DNA of 47,477 bases, from positions 1 through 47,477 of the forward strand of contig NZ_CAJXGF010000015.1 of the NCBI RefSeq assembly GCF_913053745.1. The letters run 5' to 3'. How positions within the stretch are numbered: the first letter of the stretch is position 1; the number at the start of each line of letters is the position of its first letter. Shown here piece by piece: positions 33,573 through 42,522 of the stretch. The notes below the pieces were generated by a model. It searched no databases, had not been told where the DNA came from, and worked only from the letters and a program-made list of their open reading frames with translations. This stretch comes from an uncultured Nitratireductor sp. Lineage in GTDB: Bacteria > Pseudomonadota > Alphaproteobacteria > Rhizobiales > Rhizobiaceae. Position numbers and translations under genes: made by a program.

Positions 33573-35213
33573 TTGCCTGAGCAGATTCAGACCGTCGTTG
33601 AAAACTTGAAAAGCCTCGGCATGCGCCGGCTCGTCCTTCTGGGCGGCATGCTGGCGCTGGTGATGGCCGTCATCGTTGCCGGCGCGGCCTATCTCAACAA
33701 GCCGGCCTACGAAACCCTTTATGTCGGGCTCGATCGTTCCGACGTGAACCAGATCGGCCTCGTTCTGGGAGAAGCCGGCATCGGTTTCGATGTGGTTTCC
33801 GATGGAACCGCGGTTCTGGTTCCAGCCGGAAAAACCGCACAGGCAAGAATGCTTCTCGCCGAGAAGGGCCTGCCCAGCAGCACCAATGCCGGTTACGAAC
33901 TCTTCGACAATGTCGGCTCCCTGGGCCTCACCACCTTCATGCAGCAGGTGACCCGCGTGCGTGCCCTGGAAGGCGAAATCGCCCGCACCATACAATCGCT
34001 TAGCGGCATCAAGGCCGCGCGCGTTCACATCGTCATGCAGGAACGCGGCACCTTTCGTACCGAAGAGCGTCAGCCTTCGGCATCCGTGGTCATCCGTGCC
34101 TCCAATCTCGACGCCACCGAGGCCGCCGGGTCGATTCGATACCTCGTCGCCGCTGCTGTACCGGGCCTCGACGCGGAAAAGGTGACGGTGCTCGATTCCG
34201 CCGGCACCTTGCTTGCCGCAGGCGACGATCCGTCCAACAGCACAGCGCAGCGCTCCATCGGCGTGGAACGCACCGTCGAGAACCAGATCGAACAGAATAT
34301 CCGCCGTGCGCTCGCCCCCTATCTCGGGCCGGACAATTTCCGTGCCAGCGTCAAGGCCGACGTCAACACTGATGCCCGTCAGATCGAAGAAGTCATCTAC
34401 GATCCCGACTCGCGCGTCGAACGCTCCGTCCAAGTGGTGCGCTCCAGTGACAGTGCCAACCGCGAAACGGCGATCCAACCCACTTCCGTTGCACAAAACC
34501 TCCCCGAAGACGACACCAGCGCAACCGCGGGTCCCAAATCGTCCGAGGAAAGCGAGCGACGCGAGGAAACCACAAACTACGAACTAAACACCAAGCGCAT
34601 CGCCACCACCAGCAATGGCTATAGCGTCGACAAAATGTCGATCGCGGTCGTCGTCAACCAGGCGCGCATCACGGAGATTCTCGGTCCCAACGCGACGCCC
34701 GATCAGATCGACGAGCGCATCGGCGAGATCCGGAATGTCGTGGCCTCGGCCACCGGCTTCAATGAAACTCGCGGCGACATTATCAACGTCTCGTCTGTGG
34801 AGTTTATCGACGGGCTGGACGGCACGCCATTGCCTGAACCCGGCATTCTCGCTTCCATAGGCCAGCACACCGGCACGTTGATCAACGCCGCCGCGTTCAT
34901 TCTGGTCGCCTTTCTTGTCACCTGGTTCGGTCTGAAGCCGCTCGGCAACAACCTGATGCGCCCGATGATCGCGCAAGATTCTGCCGAGGACGATGGGCAG
35001 CGCACCTTGCCGAACCTGGAGGAAGATCAGGTCCGCCTTACGGACGGCGCCTATTCCGATCCCGAGTTCGAGGAAGACGACACCTACGGCACCCATCGAT
35101 TGAAGATCCGTCCAGCACCCCAGGAGCGCCTGGCGCGTATGGTCGATCTCAACGAGGAACGCACAGCGCATATTCTGCGCAAATGGGCGCGCGCCGAGGC
35201 GGAGGCAGGCTGA
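33573..35213 (+). CDS. fliF: Flagellar MS-ring protein FliF
   Basis: Inner-membrane ring protein of 546 aa. I set the start at TTG 33573 (LPEQIQTVVENLKSLGMRRL), with GGGAG upstream; the frame extends to 33486 but that would include the promoter element. The N-terminal helix (LVLLGGMLALVMAVIVAGAAYL) is followed by the ring-building motifs (YETLYVGLDRSDVNQIGLVLGEAGIGFDV, GYELFDNVGSLGLTTFMQQVTRVRALEGEIARTI). A second helix lies at about 425-450, and the cytoplasmic C-terminus binds FliG. The gene sits between flagellin and motB genes as in Brucella; in S. meliloti it lies beside visN. Confidence 0.95.
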   Translation: MPEQIQTVVENLKSLGMRRLVLLGGMLALVMAVIVAGAAYLNKPAYETLYVGLDRSDVNQIGLVLGEAGIGFDVVSDGTAVLVPAGKTAQARMLLAEKGLPSSTNAGYELFDNVGSLGLTTFMQQVTRVRALEGEIARTIQSLSGIKAARVHIVMQERGTFRTEERQPSASVVIRASNLDATEAAGSIRYLVAAAVPGLDAEKVTVLDSAGTLLAAGDDPSNSTAQRSIGVERTVENQIEQNIRRALAPYLGPDNFRASVKADVNTDARQIEEVIYDPDSRVERSVQVVRSSDSANRETAIQPTSVAQNLPEDDTSATAGPKSSEESERREETTNYELNTKRIATTSNGYSVDKMSIAVVVNQARITEILGPNATPDQIDERIGEIRNVVASATGFNETRGDIINVSSVEFIDGLDGTPLPEPGILASIGQHTGTLINAAAFILVAFLVTWFGLKPLGNNLMRPMIAQDSAEDDGQRTLPNLEEDQVRLTDGAYSDPEFEEDDTYGTHRLKIRPAPQERLARMVDLNEERTAHILRKWARAEAEAG

Positions 35214-35860
35214 TGCCCCCCGCCCTCTCATTGATGGACGTCCTGCCGGATTTCGGCAGTCCGGCTCCCTCAGCCGCCGCGCAACGTGCCACCGCGAACC
35301 ATTTCGATCCGCTGCTGCGGGCACCGGAACCGCCGACCGAAGAGCCCGCCCCCTCAGTGCAGACCCAGGCGGACGAAATGGTTGTCGCTGCGGAGACCGC
35401 TCTTGCCGAAAGGCTTGCGCACGAACACACGCAGCAGCTTGAGCAGGAGCGCCAGCGTCACCGGGAGGAATTGGAAGCGGTCCGGGCCCAGTTTGGCGAG
35501 GCAACAGGCGAGACGATAAAGACCCGTTTCTGCGAACTGGAACAGCAGGTCGTCGATCTTACCACGCAGGCGACGGCACGCATGCTCGCCACGACGTTAA
35601 CGGACGATCTGCAAAAACGCTCCGTCGCTGAACTCGAACGTGTGGTGCGCGCCGCGATCGACGATCGCGATGCTGTGCGAATCCGCGTTAGCGGCTCGCC
35701 TGCGCTTTGGGAAAGTCTGAAAGCCGGTCTCGGTGAAAAGGCAAGCCATGTCGATTTCACCGAAACGCCAGGCTTCGATATCAGCATAGCGGTCGATGAG
35801 GAGCTCTTTGAAACACGGCTCACAGAGTGGTCGGCAACATTGGCGGAATTGATCTCATGA
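35213..35860 (+). CDS. FliH-like export component (candidate)
   Basis: A 215-aa soluble protein. The start ATG overlaps the fliF stop (TGATG) and its stop overlaps motB (ATGA). The N-terminus is Pro/Ala-rich; a long charged coiled coil follows (about 65-115, AERLAHEHTQQLEQERQRHREELEAVRAQ). The C-terminal domain (AVRIRVSGSPALWESLKAGLGEKASHVDFTETPGFDISIAVDEELFETRLTEWSATLAELI) has the layout of the FliH/V-ATPase-E-like domain. No fliH is otherwise visible in this locus although FliI and the gate are encoded here, so it is the best candidate for the FliI regulator. Similarity is by eye only. Confidence 0.7.
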   Translation: MPPALSLMDVLPDFGSPAPSAAAQRATANHFDPLLRAPEPPTEEPAPSVQTQADEMVVAAETALAERLAHEHTQQLEQERQRHREELEAVRAQFGEATGETIKTRFCELEQQVVDLTTQATARMLATTLTDDLQKRSVAELERVVRAAIDDRDAVRIRVSGSPALWESLKAGLGEKASHVDFTETPGFDISIAVDEELFETRLTEWSATLAELIS

Positions 35861-37191
35861 GCATGGCCGAGAACGAGGAACGGGCATCCGAGATCATTAT
35901 CGTTCGTCGCGGCGGCGGCGACGAAGACGAGGGCCATCACGGCGGTGCATGGAAGATCGCATTCGCGGATTTCATGACCGCCATGATGTGCTTCTTTCTG
36001 GTTATGTGGCTCATCAACGCAACCGATGACGACACGAGAACGGCTCTGGCAAGCTATTTCAATCCGGTGAAGCTCGTTGATCAAAGCACAAGCAGCAAAG
36101 GTCTTGAAGACGTTGAAGGCGAGCCTGTCCAAGACGCGCCAGACGAGGTGGAAACCGATGCGCCCGGCGCACCGTCCCAGAATCAGGATCAGACATCGGG
36201 TCCCATGAGTTTCGAGAACGCCGTCGGGCGTTCGGAGACAGAGCAACTGTCCGACGAAAATCTCTTCTCGGACCCTTATGCCGTGCTGGCGGAAATCGCG
36301 GCCGATACGGACACGATGCAGAACATATCGAACAAGGGCGAAGGCGGGGCGCGGATTGCCGGTCCCTCTTCAGGCGCCTCGGGCGGCGAATCCTATCGCG
36401 ATCCCTTCGCGCCGGATTTCTGGTCGCAGCAGGTGGCCCGCCCTCGCATCGGCGTGCAAGGCGATCCCGATGATGCACGCGAAAACCCGGCGGGCAGCGA
36501 CGTCGACGTTCCGACCAACGGCGAAAACAGGCCGCCAGCGGTGGCCCGCGAAACGCCCGAGGATGGCGATGGAACCGCCGTCGCACTAAAACCCGTTGCC
36601 GAGGTCGAGCCGCTGAAACCGGCCGAACAGGCGGAACCCGAATCCGAACCGACGACACCGCATGCCGAACCGCAACTGGCGGAGATCGCCGAAGAGGCGT
36701 CCGCGAATTCCGACATACAGCACACAGAGCGTGGCGAACAACTTGCCGAGCAAATTCGTGCTCAGCTCGCGGAACAGTTCGCCGGCAGTCCACTCGAAGG
36801 TTCGATCTCGGTCGTGGCGACGGATGAAGGCGTTCTGGTTTCAATCACCGACAACCTCGAGAACGGCATGTTCCCGGTCGGTTCTGCCGTGCCGCAGCGC
36901 GAACTCGTACTGGCCATGGACAAGATCGGCCAGACGCTTGCCGCTCAACCCGGGAAGATAAACGTGCGTGGTCATACGGACGGTCGCCCGTTCCGCAGTG
37001 AAACCTACGACAATTGGCGCCTTTCCAGCGCACGCGCTCAAGCTGCCTATTACATGCTTGTTCGCGGCGGGCTCGATGAATTGCGTATCGAACAGGTCGC
37101 CGGGTTCGCAGACCGCAAGCTCAAAGTGCCTGATGATCCTTATGCCAGCGCGAACCGCCGCATCGAGATCCTGTTGGAAGTGCCGCGATGA
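35857..37191 (+). CDS. motB: Flagellar stator protein MotB
   Basis: Peptidoglycan-anchored stator subunit of 444 aa. The single membrane helix contains the proton-binding aspartate in AFADFMTAMMCFFLVMWLINA (D38). A long, acidic, low-complexity periplasmic linker (about 75-320) is much larger than in enteric MotB (about 310 aa in total) and typical of rhizobia. The OmpA-like peptidoglycan-binding domain closes the protein (INVRGHTDGRPFRSETYDNWRLSSARAQAAYYMLV...SANRRIEILLEVPR). It overlaps the FliH-like gene and motC by 4 bp each. Confidence 0.95.
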   Translation: MSMAENEERASEIIIVRRGGGDEDEGHHGGAWKIAFADFMTAMMCFFLVMWLINATDDDTRTALASYFNPVKLVDQSTSSKGLEDVEGEPVQDAPDEVETDAPGAPSQNQDQTSGPMSFENAVGRSETEQLSDENLFSDPYAVLAEIAADTDTMQNISNKGEGGARIAGPSSGASGGESYRDPFAPDFWSQQVARPRIGVQGDPDDARENPAGSDVDVPTNGENRPPAVARETPEDGDGTAVALKPVAEVEPLKPAEQAEPESEPTTPHAEPQLAEIAEEASANSDIQHTERGEQLAEQIRAQLAEQFAGSPLEGSISVVATDEGVLVSITDNLENGMFPVGSAVPQRELVLAMDKIGQTLAAQPGKINVRGHTDGRPFRSETYDNWRLSSARAQAAYYMLVRGGLDELRIEQVAGFADRKLKVPDDPYASANRRIEILLEVPR

Positions 37192-38462
37192 AAAGGGCCG
37201 CAAGACTGGCTGTTTTCCTGGCGGCCGGCATGTGTCTTCATGCCGGCGCCCACGCCGCTCCCATGCAGCCCTATCAGATGGTTCGCTCGCTGCAGCGCCT
37301 TCAGGACCAGATCGCCAATGGCGATCATGCGGCACTGCCGATGCAGCAGAAGCTTCTGAGCATTATCGACAATCGTATAAGAAAGGCCGAACCGGAGGAT
37401 TTCTCCGATCCAAGAAACCTCCAAGCGCTGCTTATCTACGGTCTCAGCGGCGGCAATCCCAAGACGCTGGAAATGCTTTTTGCAAAACTCTCTCTTGCAG
37501 AGACGCAGGCCCGGCTCGGTGAAGCGATCGTGCGTTATGCGCTCGGCGACTTTACCGCCGCCCGAGCCGTATTGCAGACCATCGATCCGAAGACACTGCC
37601 GCCGGAAGTCGGACCTCCGGTCGCCCTGGTCAGTGCAACCGTGACCGCGCAGGACAATCCGCTTTTTGCGCTCAGAATGCTCGATGAAGCCCGGCTTTTA
37701 AGCCCTGGCACACTGATCGAGGAGGCCGCCCTGCGGCGCAGCATCCCCCTCGCGGCAGCGATGAAGGATGCCGATCGGCTGGCAAGAGCATCGGAGCAAT
37801 ATGTCCGCCGCTTCCTTCGCTCCCCCTATGCAACGCAATTCGTCGACACCTTCGTTGCCGCAGTTGTGGAAATGCACGATGCCGTGGACCCGTCCATGAT
37901 CGATCGCGTGACGGCGCAAATGTCCAACGAGCAGGCGCGGATCGTCTATCTGCGGCTCGCGCGCAAAAGCGCCATCGAAGGGTACGATCGGCTGCTGTCC
38001 TTCGCATCCAGCAAGGCGATGGCCTACAGCCAGGGCGAAAACGGCGCCAACGATCCACGCGCCGTGCTTTACGCGAACATGGCTTCGGTAAGTTCGGATA
38101 ATGTCAACGACGTGCTTTCGGCATTAAACGGAATTGCCCGCGATCGGCTTTCCGCCGCCGACCGAGAGCTACTCGACGCCGCCAAGGCCATCGCCAAGGC
38201 GGTTCTGGATGAACCACGCCACACCTCTGCCGTGAGCGATGAACCAGAGCCGGCGCCTCTCCTTACCCTCGAAGACGTTCCCGCCGACGCCCAAGAAGCG
38301 ATGGCTGTCGAGCAAAATGCCGCTCCGGCCGTGTCGCCGAGGACGATGGACGCAGCATTCCCCGCCGATGAAGAGAACGAGGCGGCTGATACTTACATGA
38401 AGGAATTGCGCAGCAAGCTCGAAGACATCGACGCACTGCTTGAGAAGGAAACCGGTCAATGA
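37188..38462 (+). CDS. motC: Periplasmic motility protein MotC
   Basis: Exported motility protein of 424 aa; in S. meliloti MotC is thought to bind the periplasmic part of MotB and regulate the proton channel. A signal peptide (RAARLAVFLAAGMCLHAGAHA) precedes a mostly helical body (MVRSLQRLQDQIANGDHAALPMQQKLLSIIDNRI, LEMLFAKLSLAETQARLGEAIVRYALGDFTAA) that may be TPR-like. The acidic C-terminus ends in a short helix (MKELRSKLEDIDALLEKETGQ). Its dedicated chaperone, MotE, is encoded at 28853. It is restricted to alphaproteobacteria as far as I know. Confidence 0.92.
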   Translation: MKRAARLAVFLAAGMCLHAGAHAAPMQPYQMVRSLQRLQDQIANGDHAALPMQQKLLSIIDNRIRKAEPEDFSDPRNLQALLIYGLSGGNPKTLEMLFAKLSLAETQARLGEAIVRYALGDFTAARAVLQTIDPKTLPPEVGPPVALVSATVTAQDNPLFALRMLDEARLLSPGTLIEEAALRRSIPLAAAMKDADRLARASEQYVRRFLRSPYATQFVDTFVAAVVEMHDAVDPSMIDRVTAQMSNEQARIVYLRLARKSAIEGYDRLLSFASSKAMAYSQGENGANDPRAVLYANMASVSSDNVNDVLSALNGIARDRLSAADRELLDAAKAIAKAVLDEPRHTSAVSDEPEPAPLLTLEDVPADAQEAMAVEQNAAPAVSPRTMDAAFPADEENEAADTYMKELRSKLEDIDALLEKETGQ

Positions 38463-39754
38463 ACGCCGCTATCAGTCGAGGACTACCGGCCGCCGCACAG
38501 TCTCTTGATTCAGGTTCGCACAAACGCGGCACCGGAACCTCGGACCTGACCGGATTCCGGGATGCGTTGAAGGAACGTCAAGGCACGGAAGGCGACAACG
38601 AAAAGACGGCAGCGAATGAAGAGACAGGCTGGCGGCCGATACGATGGACCGTACCGCACAAGATGAACGTGCAGGAAGGGAACGTCGAGGGCGATAATGG
38701 GCGTGAGCGCGAAACATCGGTCGAGATTTCGCTTCCAGCCGAAACCGTATCCCAGAAGCGACCGACCGAGAACCCTGACAGATCCATATCTCTCGACGTT
38801 GCGGGCAAGGCGGTGCCAATCGATGAGAATGGCGCGAACGCTAAGAGCACCCCGCAAGCAGGGGATATTCAGCGCACGAACGAAGCCAAGACACAGCTGT
38901 CGGAAAATCCGGCGGCAAACACAACACCAATCCCTGCAACACTGGTCGCCGGCACATCGCGGGCCACCACCGCGCAGCCCAATCCACAGGGCGCGGGCAG
39001 CAGCCGGGAGCGCACGGCATCGATATTCACGTCGAACAGATCTGAACGGCCCGTGCCCGAGACCGCCAACGCGACGGCCAAAGTCAATGGCGCTCTCGGC
39101 GAAAAGGCTTTCGCATCGGCGGTCGAGCAACCGACCAATCATGCAATCAAAGGCGAGGCTGTGCAGCGCGGCGAAGGCTTAATGCGCGAGGGCCTGCAAC
39201 AACAGCAGCCGGATATCCGTGTGGTGTCCATCCAGCGCGTGCCCGCTCCCGCGCCCCTAGCCGGCAACGAACAGGCCGGCGGCACACAACGCGCGGCGGC
39301 AAGCGAGTCCCCTCACCTCCAAGCCACCCAGCAAGGTGAAGCCGGGCGCATGGTGCAGACATTGAAGATTCAACTTCAGCCAGCCGAGCTCGGCATGGTG
39401 ACGGCGCGCCTGCGCATCGTCGCCGATCAGTTGACGGTGGATCTTCAGGTGGAAAACGCGGAAGCACGCCAGCGCCTCAGTACCGATAGCGATTCAATCG
39501 TCAAAGCGTTGCGTTCGCTTGGCTATGAAATCGACCGCGTGAACGTACAGCAATCTGCGCCCGGCGGACAGAGCAACACGGCGACCGGCGGCAGCGGGCG
39601 CGACGGTGCGTTCCAGTCTATGAACAATGGCGAGAGTGACGGCGACCGTTCGCACGGAGCTGGCGATCAGCGCTCATCGCGCGAGCAGGAGCGCCACAAG
39701 GGAAGACAGGCGCAGGACGGCGGGGATGCGGCGCGCGGCGGCCTTTATATTTAG
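38459..39754 (+). CDS. motD: MotD, FliK-like hook-length control protein
   Basis: A 431-aa protein, disordered and Asn/Gln/Ala-rich over about 330 residues, followed by the FliK C-terminal domain (LKIQLQPAELGMVTARLRIVADQLTVDLQVENAEARQRLSTDSDSIVKALRSLGYEIDRVNV, about 300-365) and a Gly/Ser/Arg tail. In S. meliloti motD was first named as a motility gene and then assigned to FliK. It acts as secreted ruler and signals FlhB to change export specificity. It overlaps motC by 4 bp, and its last 29 nt overlap the lytic transglycosylase gene in another frame. Confidence 0.92.
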   Translation: MNAAISRGLPAAAQSLDSGSHKRGTGTSDLTGFRDALKERQGTEGDNEKTAANEETGWRPIRWTVPHKMNVQEGNVEGDNGRERETSVEISLPAETVSQKRPTENPDRSISLDVAGKAVPIDENGANAKSTPQAGDIQRTNEAKTQLSENPAANTTPIPATLVAGTSRATTAQPNPQGAGSSRERTASIFTSNRSERPVPETANATAKVNGALGEKAFASAVEQPTNHAIKGEAVQRGEGLMREGLQQQQPDIRVVSIQRVPAPAPLAGNEQAGGTQRAAASESPHLQATQQGEAGRMVQTLKIQLQPAELGMVTARLRIVADQLTVDLQVENAEARQRLSTDSDSIVKALRSLGYEIDRVNVQQSAPGGQSNTATGGSGRDGAFQSMNNGESDGDRSHGAGDQRSSREQERHKGRQAQDGGDAARGGLYI

Positions 39755-40280
39755 TCTTTCACTCCTCACCGTAAACGCCCAGGCAGCGGACAATGCCTGT
39801 GAGAGCGAGATCCTGCGCGCGGCCGAACGCTATCGGGTTCCGCCAGGCATTCTTTATGCCGTCGGCCTCACCGAGACTGGCGTGAAAGGCAGTTTGCAGC
39901 CCTATGCACTGAACATCGAGGGCACGGCGGTGTTCGCACGCAATGCAAACGATGCGATGCGCACCTTCGAACAGGCACGCGCTCAGGGAAAGAAACTCAT
40001 CGACTTGGGCTGCATGCAGATCAATCATCACTACCATGGCGATCAATTCGAGAATCTGCGTTCCATGCTCGACCCTCGACAGAATGTCGATTACGCGGCC
40101 CGTTTTCTGGTGCAACTCAAGCGTCGCCACGGGTCGTGGTCGATGGCGGTCGCCCGCTACCACGCCGGGCCAAACAACGATCCGGCACAAAAGCGTTATG
40201 TCTGCCGGGTCATCACGAATATGGTCGCCACTGGCTTCGGTGCGTGGACATCCGATGCGCGAAATTTCTGCGACTCTTGA
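39726..40280 (+). CDS. Flagellar lytic transglycosylase (SLT family)
   Basis: Exported peptidoglycan-cleaving enzyme of 184 aa. The ATG at 39726 (MRRAAAFIFSLSLLTVNAQA signal peptide) lies inside the end of motD; the frame is open further upstream but only as a shadow of motD. The SLT fold shows the catalytic glutamate in YAVGLTETG (E50), then GCMQINHHYH and AVARYHAGPNN. FlgJ with a muramidase domain is absent from this locus, and a dedicated SLT enzyme performs this job in other alphaproteobacteria (for example SltF in Rhodobacter). It should open the wall for rod passage. Confidence 0.88.
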   Translation: MRRAAAFIFSLSLLTVNAQAADNACESEILRAAERYRVPPGILYAVGLTETGVKGSLQPYALNIEGTAVFARNANDAMRTFEQARAQGKKLIDLGCMQINHHYHGDQFENLRSMLDPRQNVDYAARFLVQLKRRHGSWSMAVARYHAGPNNDPAQKRYVCRVITNMVATGFGAWTSDARNFCDS

Positions 40281-40404
40281 TTGAATATCGCGACTTTGAC
40301 CCCGGAAGCGCACTTCTCGCGCGACTCCCCAATATTGACTCCTGAGATTTCATAGTTGTGCGCGATTCGCTCAACCGGTTACCACTTGACACATAACGTG
40401 ATTC
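40272..40404. promoter_or_regulatory. rem upstream region with five GANTC sites
   Basis: GANTC occurs at 40272 (GACTC), 40323 (GACTC), 40337 (GACTC), 40364 (GATTC) and 40400 (GATTC). At about 60% GC one expects roughly one per 280 bp, so 0.5 in this interval. GANTC is methylated by CcrM in alphaproteobacteria. A TTGACA (40386-40391) is present but without a clear -10 at normal spacing. The CRCRCAAG-N9-CTA element is absent. Confidence 0.6.
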
Positions 40405-40417
40405 GGAGGGCGGGCCG

Positions 40418-41092
40418 TTGATTGTGGTGATAGACGAGCGTGAGCTGGTGACAGATGGTTATCACTCACTTTTTAATCGTGAGGGGGTTGCGAGCGCAGG
40501 GTTCGCACCGGATGAATTCGGCGAATGGGTCGAGACCGTCGCAGATGACGAGCTCAAGGCCGTCAGCGCCTTTCTGCTCGGGCAGTGCGACGGGGGCGGC
40601 ATCCGCGCCCAGCGCATCCGCGAGCGTTCAGCCGCACCGCTGATCGCGCTCAGCGAGCGCAACTCGCTCGACGATACATTGCGCATGTTCGAGTGGGGCG
40701 TCGACGATGTCGTGCGCAAACCCGTTCACATTCGCGAAATCCTGGCGCGCATCACCGCGATCCGACGGCGTGCGCATCAGGACGCGGCCACGTTCACCGA
40801 AATCGGTGCGATGCGCATCTATTTCGACGGGCGCGATCCGGAGATTGAGGGCCAGCCCCTCCCCCTGCCGCGCCGCGAACGTCGCATTCTGGAATATCTG
40901 GCAAGCAACCCGACGCGTCGGGTCACCAAGACCCAGATATTCAACGCCATCTACGGCATCTTTGATGAGGATGTCGAAGAAAACGTCGTGGAAAGCCACA
41001 TCAGCAAACTACGCAAAAAATTGCGCGAAAAACTTGGTTTCGACCCGATCGATTCCAAACGTTACCTCGGTTACCGGCTGGCGGATGGATAA
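40418..41092 (+). CDS. rem: Flagellar master regulator Rem/FtcR, OmpR-type
   Basis: Atypical response regulator of 224 aa that activates flagellar operons downstream of VisNR in S. meliloti (Rem) and Brucella (FtcR). The start is TTG at 40418 with GGAGGG 7 nt upstream (reading [22 protein letters not shown]). The receiver domain (1-120) lacks the acidic residues and the aspartate expected after beta-3 (AFLLGQC at 51-57), though the lysine of RKPVHIRE (K101) remains; phosphorylation is therefore unlikely. A winged helix follows ([17 protein letters not shown]...[20 protein letters not shown]). It is flanked by a terminator downstream and GANTC sites upstream. Confidence 0.92.
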   Translation: MIVVIDERELVTDGYHSLFNREGVASAGFAPDEFGEWVETVADDELKAVSAFLLGQCDGGGIRAQRIRERSAAPLIALSERNSLDDTLRMFEWGVDDVVRKPVHIREILARITAIRRRAHQDAATFTEIGAMRIYFDGRDPEIEGQPLPLPRRERRILEYLASNPTRRVTKTQIFNAIYGIFDEDVEENVVESHISKLRKKLREKLGFDPIDSKRYLGYRLADG

Positions 41093-41108
41093 TCCGCCAG
41101 CTTTTTTT
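41077..41108 (+). terminator. Rho-independent terminator overlapping the rem stop codon
   Basis: GCTGGCGGAT-GGATA-ATCCGCCAGC is a perfect 10-bp stem followed by seven T. The left arm is the last coding part of rem and the stop TAA lies at the loop/right-arm junction. It separates rem from the flgE operon. Confidence 0.93.
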
Positions 41109-41133
41109 CTTCAAAGCACATCGCCACCAGTTT

Positions 41134-41153
41134 CACGCAAGTCACGTCTCCTA
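41134..41153 (+). promoter_or_regulatory. Flagellar operon element, flgE copy
   Basis: CACGCAAG, nine bases, CTA, ending 39 nt before the flgE ATG. The preceding TTT is shared with the flhA copy, so both read TTTCACGCAAG. It follows the rem terminator by 25 bp. Confidence 0.7.
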
Positions 41154-41192
41154 CCTTGACCGTGATCGGCGTAGACTACGAGGAGACTTCCG

Positions 41193-42485
41193 ATGGGCCT
41201 TTACGGCATGATGCGTACCGGCGTTTCCGGCATGGCGGCACAATCCAACCGGTTGTCGACCGTTGCCGACAACATCGCCAATTCCAGCACCAATGGGTAC
41301 AAGCGCGCGAAGGCTGAATTCTCCTCGCTCGTTCTGCCGTCCTCCGGCGGCTCCTATAATTCGGGTGGCGTGACGACATCCATCCGCTACGAGATTTCGA
41401 AATCCGGCCCGCTGCAATACACAACATCGGGAACGGATCTCGCTATCGAGGGCGGTGGCTTCTTCGTTGTAGAGGGCTCTAACGGTCAACCTTTCCTCAC
41501 CCGCGCCGGTTCCTTCGTGCCGAATTCGCAGGGCGAACTGGTCAATGCCGCCGGCTATAAGCTCATGGGCTACAGCTACGCCAACGGCAATCCGGCCGTG
41601 ACAGCCAACGGTTTCGCCGGGCTCGAAACCGTCTCCATCGCCCAGTCGGATCTGATCGCGACACCGTCCGCCAACGGCTCCGTCACGGGCAATCTTCCCG
41701 CCGATGCCGAAGTCGTTACGGCGCCCACGCCAGGCAGCAACGACCCGAACGCCGAGTTCACAAAGAAGACCTCGGTCGTTGTCTACGATACGCTCGGCAA
41801 CAAGCGGCTGATGGACGTCTACATGACGAAAACCGCAGCAGGCGGTCCTCCGCCCACGACAACCTGGGAGGTCGCCGTCTTCGACCGGGAAAACGCCGAT
41901 CCCGCAAGCGGCAGCTTTCCCTATGCCAGCAGCGCCGAAAGCCCGAGCCCGCTGAGCACGACGACGCTCGTGTTCGACGCAAACGGCGAGCTAACCGGCG
42001 GCACACCGAGCATGACCTTCGACGTCCCTCCGGCTTCTGTGGGCCAGAGCTTCACACTCGACATGTCGTCGCTCACGCAGCTTGCGTCCGACTTTGACGT
42101 CAAGGCCGAGGTTGACGGCAACGCACCCAGCGCCATCGACAGTGTCGAGATCGCCGAAGACGGCACCATATTCGCCCAATATGCCGACGGTTCGATGCGC
42201 GCGCTTTACCGCATCCCGCTTGCCAACGTTCAAAGTCCGGACCAGCTCAACGTGATCACGGGCAATGTTTTCTCCGAAAGCGCGGATTCAGGCGGCGTGC
42301 AGCTCGGTTTCGCCGGCACCGGCGGCCTCGGCAAGGTGACAGCCGGAGCGGTGGAACGCTCCAACGTGGACATCGCCACGGAACTGACGGACATGATCGA
42401 GGCCCAGCGCAATTACACGGCCAACTCCAAATCATTCCAGACCGGTTCCGAACTCATGGAACTCCTGGTCAACCTGAAACGATAA
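41193..42485 (+). CDS. flgE: Flagellar hook protein FlgE
   Basis: Hook subunit of 430 aa. The N-terminus has the axial signature (GLYGMMRTGVSGMAAQSNRLSTVADNIANSSTNGYKRAKAEF) and the C-terminus the matching helix (ERSNVDIATELTDMIEAQRNYTANSKSFQTGSELMELLVNLKR). The central domain includes GSVTGNLPADAEV and FTKKTSVVVYDTLGNKRLMDVYM, characteristic of FlgE. GAGGAG stands upstream of the ATG. It starts the operon flgE-flgK-flgL-flaF-flbT-flgD-fliQ. Confidence 0.96.
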   Translation: MGLYGMMRTGVSGMAAQSNRLSTVADNIANSSTNGYKRAKAEFSSLVLPSSGGSYNSGGVTTSIRYEISKSGPLQYTTSGTDLAIEGGGFFVVEGSNGQPFLTRAGSFVPNSQGELVNAAGYKLMGYSYANGNPAVTANGFAGLETVSIAQSDLIATPSANGSVTGNLPADAEVVTAPTPGSNDPNAEFTKKTSVVVYDTLGNKRLMDVYMTKTAAGGPPPTTTWEVAVFDRENADPASGSFPYASSAESPSPLSTTTLVFDANGELTGGTPSMTFDVPPASVGQSFTLDMSSLTQLASDFDVKAEVDGNAPSAIDSVEIAEDGTIFAQYADGSMRALYRIPLANVQSPDQLNVITGNVFSESADSGGVQLGFAGTGGLGKVTAGAVERSNVDIATELTDMIEAQRNYTANSKSFQTGSELMELLVNLKR

Positions 42486-42522
42486 GCGCGGATTTCTGGA
42501 ACGGGGGAGTGGAAGAAAGTAA

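Noticed and set aside
39726..39754. Possible fusion or frameshift between motD and the lytic transglycosylase
   Set aside because: The 29-nt overlap is in different frames, both products are complete, and the second has its own signal peptide and start.
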